From: Tricholoma matsutake | Taxonomy: Eukaryota; Basidiomycota; Agaricomycetes; Agaricales; Tricholomataceae | DNA: 64,000 nt | Assembly (NCBI GenBank): GCA_026075535.2 | Contig: AP026547.1 | Span: 6,448,001 to 6,512,000 of the forward strand | Direction of reading: 5' to 3' | Shown here: positions 57,565 to 64,000 of the stretch, one piece after another | How positions within the stretch are numbered: position 1 is the stretch's first letter | How the letters are laid out: the number at the start of each line of letters is the position of its first letter | Notes under the pieces: model-generated | Database searches by the model: none | The model's input: the letters and a program-made list of their open reading frames with translations, nothing else | Told to the model about the DNA's origin: nothing | Made by a program: the position numbers and the translations under genes

Positions 57565-59157
57565 TCATTTGACAGAATCATTGGAGAGTGTCTGGGACCA
57601 TGCCTGTAATGATGATATTACAGAGGGAGGAGGATATCGAGCAACAAAGGGGTTATCATGAAAGGACAATATGAAGGCTGATAAAGGTGGCAGGAAAGTC
57701 CACATGTGTACATAGACAAATGACAGATGGGATAGTGCACCAAAGAGCTTCTGGATATCTTGTAAAGTCATACAAGACCCTGAGAATGAAGCCAAGGCAG
57801 AGTCAACACAACCTTTATTTTTGATCTGCTTTGCCTCTAAAACTGAAACTGTCCACTCTGCCAAAGAGAAGACAAAGCCCAGAAAGTTGCAAAATCCTGT
57901 CCTTTATGCTTGTGCCATAGAATCCCCAGGTGAGTGATGCATGCCAGAGCAGAAGCATGGTCATAGTCAAACAAAAACACAGAACAAGCAGAAGGGAACA
58001 ATCCCACTGCAGAAGGAAAGCAGTATACCACCACATCATCAACCCACTTTGCAAATGGGCCCACCTTTTTGCATTCCCAGATTACTAGTGAAGCATCAGC
58101 AACCTCTCCTTGCAGACCATGTGCAGATGTGATTCCAAATGTGACACAATGTTCAAGCCAGAACAAACCTCGATGGTGTACAACCATGGCTTTCTTATGA
58201 GCAGGTAACACAGGGATAGTGCAATAAGCTGCCTCAATGTCTAGACTGCAGGCCTCTGCACCCAGCAGTGCAGAAGCAACCTACACACACCATCAGCAAA
58301 ACTGATGAAGAGCAATAACAAAGCAACAAAGCAACACATAGAATAGAACAATGCCAAAGATGTTCACAAAGACAATCACTGACCCACAAAGGCAGGATAT
58401 GATGCGAGGGACCAACAAAGGTGACAATAATATAATGATTTTGCAACACAATGGAGTGCGACAGAGACTATGAGAACCATGCAAACAAAACATGTACAAT
58501 ATCAGCTACAGCAGCTGCAGTAGTCCAAACTGTAGCAAAATCATCAGAGTTGATGTGATCGTTCATGGACTTCCCATCCAAGTAGGTTTTCAAGGAATTT
58601 CAGCAAACCCAGATCTTCTCAGGCTCACCCATCTCCCGCTTTTCACTCACCAGTAGCAAAGGAGTAGTGACAAAAGGCTCGCCTAGGATAGCATCTATCT
58701 CCCTATGAGAGAAAGGGCCAGACATGCAACCCCGAGCAACCTCATCAGTCAAGTATGTGTCAAGAAAATTATTGTAACTCACACAAGAAAAATGCTTTAG
58801 AGGAATCTCAGTTTTGGAGAAATGAAATGAATCCTTGGAAATTGGAAAGCCTGATTGCAAATGTCGAATGAGATCTGGGAATTGCTTTGTTAAACTGTGA
58901 TGAACTAATTCTTGTTTGAATGCTGATGCTGAATATGGCATGATGATTCTATGCAGAAGAAGGCTCTGATCCCAGAGCTCAACAAGAGAAGGCCAGGGCA
59001 AAGTGATTGGCATCTCCACAGAAAGAGCAATGGTGCTCAACTCAGGCTGGGGAGCTATGTCCTTTACAAAGTTGCTCACCTCTGATGTTGAACGAGATGC
59101 ATAAGGAAATGTTATGGAGCTTAGAGAATAGTCCTTTTCCAGAATGTCTGGAAACAC
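57565..59157 (-). pseudogene. Ngaro-2 reverse transcriptase, fragmented
   Basis: The finger region is in 59157-58600 (DEVARGCMSGPFSHREIDAI, FVTTPLLLVSEKREMGEPEK). A ~350-bp non-coding gap with stops (58590-58250), possibly an intron, follows. The palm is in 58250-57837 (EACSLDIEAAY, KKAMVVHHRGLFWLEH, active site WVDDVVVYC with both Asp intact) and the thumb in 57864-57565 (TLQDIQKLFGALSHLSFVYV). Several stops and shifts interrupt the frame. Distinct from Ngaro-1 RT. Confidence 0.78.
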
Positions 59158-60259
59158 CTCGTGATTGCAGGCACTAAAGCAATGTCCAACTCAAGAGCAG
59201 ATGATGCACCCTGAGACACCAGATGATCCCAAGGTGCCAGCAGGAAAGGAGGAGGATGATGAGGTATGAGAGTAAGGTTTTTGAGGAACAACCGAGGAGC
59301 AGCCACCTCAATAAGGAGACCATGGATGATGCTCAACAAAGTTCATGGGTTGTTCCAAGACCACTGTTGACAAGAGATCTAACCTTATGGCTTGAAACTT
59401 AGCCTCATATGACTTTTTGCAGAAAGCTCGCGCATCTAGAAGGTACAATGAGCGCTCCGAGATATCGAAATGGTGATAAGCTGTAAAGAGAGTCCAGAAA
59501 TCCAATTGAGATGTGATCCAATCGAAATGAAGCCACCATTGAGAGTGAGAGTGAGTAGACGGCAAAGTGCAAAGGAAGGCAAGATAATTCCTCCATACTT
59601 CCTCCCAAAGCTCCTGAAAGATAGATAGGGCATGGCACGGGTAACCCTCAGGTATATTTCCTCATACCCTTACCCATACCCATGAACACCATACCTGCAC
59701 AGGTATGGGTATGGTGTTACCGCAAATTTCAAGAAGAATACATATTTTAATAACTTATTACACTAAACTAAGTTAATAGAAACCCCCTTGCTTGCGTTTG
59801 GAGTGAGGGAGGGGGTGGTGGACCTATTCTAATAAATAAATTACATTAAATTAATATAGAAAACCCCCCCCTCCACATTTTGAGTGAGGGAGGGTGTGGT
59901 GGTGCCTGTAGTCAATGAAAACAAAACAAAAAACCCCCCCTCTCGCGTTTGGAGTGAGGGAGGGGGGTGGTGCCTGTAGTCGCCGAGAACAGAATGAGTA
60001 ACCCCCCCGCTCGCATTTGCAGCAAGAGAGGGGGGGGTGCTGCCTGTAGTCATTGATCCCCATTTCCACCCCACAAGCAGTTGCTCGTGGTGGCAGTTGG
60101 GTCCTCGGGTCCTCCTCCTGGTCATTGTTGTCATTCCACCTGCTATCCACCCCATGAGCAGTTGCTCGTGAGGCTGGGGCGGGTGGTGTGCTATCGTGAC
60201 ATGGCGGCGTTGGCATGGGGTCGTTCCATGTGAGCTCCTCATTCCTAGGGAATTCCAAT

Positions 60260-60335
60260 CTAGGAAATGAAAGAAACAAAATAGTTAGTTTACGAAAAAA
60301 GAAACAAACAAAAAAAAACTTACCATGGGCCCAGG
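60260..60335 (-). other. Intron cassette 1 in B
   Basis: Minus-strand GTAAGTTTTTTTTTG (donor 60323), CTAACT branch-like motif, TTTCCTAG acceptor (60260), 64 nt. The preceding GGGCCCATG is the remnant of the hairpin arm. Confidence 0.6.
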
Positions 60336-60400
60336 TGACGTGGCACTGTTGGGTGTGTGTTGTTAGCTGTTGTCATCCGTCGTTATCAGTAGTTTAGAAC

Positions 60401-60501
60401 CTGAAAAAGAAGAAACATAATCAATTAGTTTACAAAAAACAAGAAATGAAACACAAAAAAACTTACTATAGGCCCAAACAACGATTTGCATTGTTTGGGC
60501 C
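60401..60501 (-). other. Hairpin-plus-intron cassette 2 in B
   Basis: Stem GGCCCAAACAACG...ATTGTTTGGGCC (60471-60501), then minus-strand GTAAGTTTTTTTGTG (donor 60466), CTAATTGAT and TTTTTCAG (60401), 66 nt. Confidence 0.62.
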
Positions 60502-61779
60502 ATGCTATGGTGGTGGTTGGATCATCGTATACTTTAGAATCAGACGTGTCGTGAGTATTCAACAAGGTCAGATGATTACTCACCTGACCAAAATCCGGGT
60601 ACTGGCATACCCACACATACCCATAACACCGTGGAAAAGGGTACAGTGTTGCCTGGGTATGGCAATCCCATACCCATACCCATGAACAGAAACACACAGT
60701 GTTACCCGTACCCATGCCATGCCCTACTGAGAGAGGATGCCTTCACTACCAAATTGCTCCGTCAACATCAGATTTTCTGCCTTACCACCCAGAGGATCCA
60801 GCCGTTTCACATAGATAATGGAGCTGCCTGTGAGATGCATCCTTTTCCAGGCCTCATTGGAAAAGAGGGTCAAAGGCAGGTATACACATTTGTTGAGGAG
60901 AACTATCAGCTGAGGAGGGATCTGTCGATAAGCTGCAGAGTAAGTGGTGGAAGCAGGACCTTCAATGTTGGTGATGAAGGGATTCAAAGCTATGGAAGAA
61001 GGTAGAGGAGTAGAAGATGGGGGACCAACACCTGTAGCAGCTGATGAAGAGGTGGATGAGGTGATCAGGGAAGCAGACACACGACATTGCGATGAGGGAG
61101 AGAGTTGACTGTGCAACAAGAGCAGATCAGATACAGAAGGAGTACGCGAGAATGACAAAGAAGTTGTCGATGAAACAAGGGGAGCAGATGGAGCCAGAGA
61201 GGTAGTGATCAGGGGAACCAAAGCATTGGAAGCATTGGAAGTCACAGGAGCATTCGAAGAGGAAGATTGGTTGACAATTGTCATGGAAGAAGGTGGTCCT
61301 GATGAAGTAGCTTCTGGCATAGACAATGAGGATAATCCAGATGATGCGGCCCCTGTAACAGACAAAGGAAGGAGGGGTTCCAAAGGCCCCAGAGCCATTC
61401 ATTTTGCTGCTGAATCAGCATCTCTTTTCTTTTCCAGTTGTGAACGTTCCAGATTGCGGTGACCTATGGCACTATTCAGAGCCATTAGATTCTCATGACT
61501 TTGATTGGACGTCAGGAAGAAGGAACACTGTGACTGAGATAAAGAATGGCTAGGGTCCAGCATAGTCAGGTTGTATTGTTGCACAGACTGAGCCATAGCA
61601 GAGGGTTGAACATGTCCTTCAGTTCCTGCTACTTGTGGTGTCATTTTGGTCCTCCTTAGACGAAATCGTGTAGCATATATGAACATAGGGGAAAGATTTG
61701 TAGACGTTGAGACTTGTAAAGAGGTAAGGCGAAAGGAAAGCTACAAACTTTCCCACGACTACAAAGCCATACATTTATT

Positions 61780-62358
61780 AGGGGTTTTCAGCCCTGCGTT
61801 GACGTGCGCATTCACGTCGATTTCAAAATGGATTTTGATCTCGCGTTCCTAATCACGAAAGCTTGGATTTCATGTGTACTCCGAACTCAAGAATCCTGAT
61901 TTCGTCTGATCCCATCTGGCTTATCCGGCAGGGCGACTGAGTTTGAAAAACACTCAAGTGTAGATTTGGTATATCATCGCAGCGGTCGCGCGTCATGGCC
62001 AAGCGTAAAGCGAGTCTTACATCCCTCTCCTCTGACCCTGAGACAATCGAAGTCCTCCGTTCAAAACTTGCTAAGGCTGAAGGGAAGAAAGCTGCGAAAA
62101 AGTTAAAAACTCGTGTTACCAAGCCCAAGTCAGTCGGTGGAAAGAGAACAAAGATCTGTAGCCAGTTGTCTCTCCGTCCTGCGAGGCATAGATTTGATCT
62201 TGATCTCTGATTATTTATTTCAATGTCCGCTTGGCTGAACTTGGTCCGAACTCGACTGATTTCGGGGAAAAAAGGAACGAACTCAAAATCAAACTCAGCC
62301 CCGAAATCGGCCTGAACGCGCCGATGAACGTAGGTCTGCATTCCCCTCAAATTCCCCT
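61780..62358 (+). mobile_element. Element M1: 579-bp Harbinger-type MITE inside Ngaro-2 A1
   Basis: Begins AGGGGTTTTCAGCCCTG, ends AAATTCCCCT, flanked by ATT at 61777-61779 and 62359-62361. The uninterrupted A2 repeat at 44287-44295 is the empty site and contains ATT once, which fixes ends and target duplication. It keeps the start of a transposase (MPRRTERQLA, minus strand near 62183) and the small Lys-rich ORF. It is CpG-rich, so probably a recent insertion. Confidence 0.87.
61995..62210 (+). CDS. Small Lys-rich ORF of the M family (71 aa)
   Basis: MAKRKASLTSLSSDPETIEV followed by a Lys/Ala-rich stretch to about residue 55; the last residues run into the deletion junction. Homologous to 43791-43611 in M2 and less decayed. 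Likely a truncated accessory protein of the parent Harbinger element; whether it is expressed is unknown. Confidence 0.5.
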   Translation: MAKRKASLTSLSSDPETIEVLRSKLAKAEGKKAAKKLKTRVTKPKSVGGKRTKICSQLSLRPARHRFDLDL

Positions 62359-62423
62359 ATTGTATCGTGATTCTTCATTCTTTCGTTCCTCAGTTATTCA
62401 TCATCTCCTATCCTAAACTTCTA

Positions 62424-62810
62424 ATCATGCAAAATTTTATCCTGGACATTGCTGTGCCCATTCATTCTTGAACATTTGTAACAACTGGTTCATAGTGGTT
62501 CATTCATTAAATTATGCTCTTTTTAGGCAAAATATTGGTTCATTTGGTCAAATTAACCATGTAGAGTTTTCCTGATGGTAATGTAGAGTGTAAGTTACAT
62601 AGAAGTGCAAGTCTGGAAAATCAAGTAGTTACAACGTTATAAATATGAGCAGCCATCAACGTCGAGCTTGAAGGATAGTCATGAAACTCCAGGGAGGAAA
62701 ATGACACTCGCTCGGCCCTTCACCGGTACTTTAATTCGCTTCAGGTTGCGAGGGCCTGAATAAAAGAAGAAAAATAAAAGTGTCAGGTCGCCAAGCCTGT
62801 GGATACATAC
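62424..62810. other. Intergenic region right of Ngaro-2
   Basis: AT-rich, no gene or repeat recognised. Its right part is presumably the 3' untranslated region of the HNH gene. Confidence 0.5.
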
Positions 62811-63329
62811 TCAATTTCCGGTGATTGCAAACATACGACTTGTACTTTGAGTAAAGAAACCCCTCAACGCCGTCTCTTCCTTCGTCAAATCTTCCCAATC
62901 GATTGTCATCAATCTGTTTGCAAGGTCTACAACGCTCGTGTTCACGGGCGTCGCGAATGGATCAATATCTGATACTAGTGGCACTCTTCCGGATTGCTCG
63001 AAGATCTCGCGTGTTTTGCGCACAATCTCGACTTGCTCCATATTAGATTTTACAAGCTGTAGCCATCCATATATTCCTGACAAACCGCAATGTCGGATCG
63101 CGTCGCAAAGGGGACAATGCACTCTTAAGTTTGCGCGGTCGTTGTTCGATGCATCTCCATCTTTGTGGTCGACCACGAGACCCCTTCCATTGGGGTGAGG
63201 CGAACGATACGCACAGGACGCGCAGGTGCGATCATCGCGTTGAATTATTTCAGCTCGGAGCTTGCGCCATGCTGACGACTTTACAGGGAGGGTACGGTTG
63301 CCCCAGGTGCGTGTGACTGAAAGATGCAT
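62811..63329 (-). CDS. HNH-endonuclease-like protein
   Basis: 172-residue single-exon frame, no defects. Residues 20-82 carry an HNH fold signature: zinc ligands C36-A-S-C39 and C72-P-L-C75, the beta-beta-alpha metal core V53-D54-H55, DGDASNN at 57-63 and N67-L-R-V, then D76-A-I-R-H80. The usual His right after the second CxxC is Asp76, while the later His80 remains, so activity is uncertain. HNH proteins nick or cut DNA using one metal ion. The C-terminal half (residues 95-172) has no recognised domain. The HNH part (RGLVVDHKDGD, HCPLC) is reminiscent of bacterial HNH proteins. It is divergent from the gene at 63625 with a 295-bp shared upstream region, which supports host-gene status. Function in a fungus is unknown. 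Confidence 0.72.
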   Translation of the reverse strand: MHLSVTRTWGNRTLPVKSSAWRKLRAEIIQRDDRTCASCAYRSPHPNGRGLVVDHKDGDASNNDRANLRVHCPLCDAIRHCGLSGIYGWLQLVKSNMEQVEIVRKTREIFEQSGRVPLVSDIDPFATPVNTSVVDLANRLMTIDWEDLTKEETALRGFFTQSTSRMFAITGN

Positions 63330-63624
63330 AGTAAGGATGCTGTAGCTTGCTGTTGTCCTTGTCCTTGGTGTAAATGTTAGACTTTGAGGATCATTCTATG
63401 ACAGTAAGACAATGGTGTTGTTGGACTTTGATACACCAGCCGCCGCGACACAGTTATCTCGGACCTAGAAGCAGAAAGATTAATCGAGGTGTCGGGTTGC
63501 CTGTGGCCGCCCAGTGTGGCGGCTGGCCTAGTGTGGCCCGTGGACTCAGGAACCCGCGATTATCACACGTGACGGCAATGACAGTATAACCGGTCCCGCG
63601 GATTTTGCGGGATTACTTCTAAGA
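63330..63624. promoter_or_regulatory. Shared upstream region of two divergent genes
   Basis: 295 bp between the start codons of the HNH gene (-) and the gene at 63625 (+). No clear TATA box is seen. It is GC-richer than the TE regions and contains no TE homology. Bidirectional promoter is inferred from geometry only. Confidence 0.4.
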
Positions 63625-64000
63625 ATGCCAACGGCGACGAGCACACTAACCAAGACAGTGCACTCAGCTTCAACTCCATTCAAATCCACTGTCCCTGTCA
63701 AAAAACAACCCTCTTCACCATCTACAACAACGGCTACATTGCGCACGCTTTATAATCGTGCTGCACACGCATTTCTCCATCGTGATATTCCCCTTACCCA
63801 TTCACTTATAGAATCTGCTTTTGCAGTCATTCACCCCCCGACTGTATTACCAGATGATCTGATAGATCATCGACGTAAATGGGACATACTCCGAATTACA
63901 CTTGAATCAACGGTCTATTCCTCTCCACCTTCCCGACCTGAAGACCTTCCTGATTCGCTGCGACGCAATTTGATTGAATCACCACCCTCTCTTATTACTG
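63625..64000 (+). CDS. 5' part of an unidentified protein-coding gene, runs off the window
   Basis: ATG at 63625-63627 opens a frame of 125 codons still open at the edge. The N-terminal ~40 residues are Ser/Thr/Pro-rich, then a helical segment TLRTLYNRAAHAFLHRDIPL, LIESAFAVIHPPTVLPDDLI and HRRKWDILRITLESTVYSSP. The repeat-like helices recall TPR/alpha-solenoid proteins, but I do not recognise a family. The frame has no stop and codon use looks normal, unlike the decayed TE genes. Start is the first ATG after stops upstream. Confidence 0.65.
   Translation, partial: MPTATSTLTKTVHSASTPFKSTVPVKKQPSSPSTTTATLRTLYNRAAHAFLHRDIPLTHSLIESAFAVIHPPTVLPDDLIDHRRKWDILRITLESTVYSSPPSRPEDLPDSLRRNLIESPPSLIT

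Larger units (their letters stand above)
59628..60724 (+). mobile_element. Element B: 1097-bp TIR element in the Ngaro-2 gag region
   Basis: Left end GGGCATGGCACGGGTAAC and right end (inverted) GGGCATGGCATGGGTACG, flanked by TA at 59626-59627 and 60725-60726. Same family as A, with the better preserved TIR. Contains four GC-hairpin units (59775-60055), GAGCAGTTGCTCGTG modules (about 60071 and 60150) and two inverted hairpin/intron cassettes. No protein-coding gene. Confidence 0.87.
59240..61686 (-). pseudogene. Ngaro-2 gag-like ORF, split by element B
   Basis: Starts near MTPQVAGTEGHVQPSAMAQS (about 61644) and continues through one TGA into a Ser/Thr/Ala-rich stretch and YRQIPPQLIVLLNKCVYLPL (about 60900-60840). 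It is interrupted by B at 60725 and resumes beyond it as ELWEEVWRNYLAFLCTLPST and FWTLFTAYHHFDISERSLYL (59600-59450), ending near 59240. TTTCAG at about 59613 could be an intron acceptor explaining the frame change at B. Position before RT supports a gag role; no named domain is seen. Confidence 0.62.
44012..62423 (-). mobile_element. Ngaro-2: YR retrotransposon on the minus strand, carrying four nested insertions
   Basis: Minus-strand order: A1 (62423-61684, split by M1), gag-like ORF (split by B), RT, RNase H, YR (split by A and by Gypsy-3), B1 (44493-44358), A2 (44357-44200), B2 (44147-44012). B1 and B2 are both 136 bp. Subtracting Gypsy-3 (10.1 kb), A (1.16 kb), B (1.10 kb) and M1 (0.58 kb) leaves about 5.5 kb, a normal Ngaro length and close to the 5.1 kb of Ngaro-1. 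Different family from Ngaro-1 by sequence. Confidence 0.87.
61684..62423 (-). repeat. Ngaro-2 split direct repeat A1, interrupted by M1
   Basis: 61684-61779 and 62359-62423 together equal A2 (44200-44357). The outer end after CCTAAACTTCTA (62423) is the left terminus of Ngaro-2 in its own orientation. Confidence 0.87.

Noticed and set aside
60213..60243. Possible start of another gene in B (MGSFHVSSSFL)
   Set aside because: A 60-codon frame crossing an intron cassette, with no similarity to anything and absent from elements A and C.
1..64000. Bacterial or viral genome
   Set aside because: Introns in Med22, the 12204 gene and Harbinger genes, absence of operons, and the TE content all indicate a fungal nuclear genome.

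Overview
The window looks like a transposon-dense stretch of a mushroom-type fungal genome (Basidiomycota, probably Agaricomycetes). Evidence: spliceosomal introns of 49-66 nt with CTAAY-like branch sites, a two-exon fungal Mediator subunit (Med22), and a transposon set typical of that group: Ty3/gypsy chromoviruses, Ngaro-type tyrosine-recombinase retrotransposons, PIF/Harbinger, hAT and TIR/MITE-like elements. Only four host genes are supported: a predicted membrane protein (12204-13629, +), Med22 (13965-14527, -), an HNH-endonuclease-like protein (62811-63329, -) and the 5' part of an unidentified gene running off the right edge (63625-64000, +). No rRNA, CRISPR or canonical tRNA gene was found.

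Layout, left to right. 1-3734: 3' part of a fairly young chromovirus (Gypsy-1) inserted in or next to an unrelated long-LTR remnant. 3991-9118: Ngaro-1, with the split direct repeats A1-ORFs-B1-A2-B2. 9260-11918: a PIF/Harbinger transposon with a Myb-like gene and a three-exon transposase in convergent orientation. 12204-14527: the host gene pair. 14604-15940: small TE relics. 16023-31178: a second, CpG-poor copy of the Gypsy-1 family on the minus strand; its two LTRs lie 14.3 kb apart, are flanked by the same 5-bp target site, and enclose a MITE-like element, an antisense pseudogene and a different gypsy element (Gypsy-2), whose gag is split by a solo LTR. 32956-38650: a hAT transposase gene split by two TIR elements (C and D), D itself carrying a 1.4-kb solo LTR. 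39880-43991: more TIR elements and a Harbinger MITE. 44012-62423: a second Ngaro element (Ngaro-2, -) whose genes are interrupted by an LTR-complete 10.1-kb chromovirus (Gypsy-3) and TIR elements A, B and M1. Removing these insertions at their target sites restores continuous reading frames in several places.

Two themes cut across the families. First, the disabling changes are dominated by CpG transitions: nearly all in-frame stops are TGA where the family has arginine (CGA), and catalytic residues are lost the same way (polymerase YLDD to YLDN or YINN, protease DSG to DSS, recombinase arginines to Trp, Gln or His). This fits cytosine methylation followed by deamination. Second, the TA-flanked TIR elements share internal modules: a GAGCAGTTGCTC palindrome, a GGCCCAAA...TTTGGGCC hairpin followed immediately by a short spliceosomal-type intron, and GC-rich hairpin tandem repeats. 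The same modules occur in elements with different termini. The hairpin-plus-intron cassette is the strongest candidate here for something undescribed.

Limits: no alignment or search was run. Family names come from recognised motifs, and element names (Gypsy-1, Ngaro-2, A to E, M1, M2, LTR-X) are local labels. Ends are exact only where a target-site duplication or paired repeat is cited.
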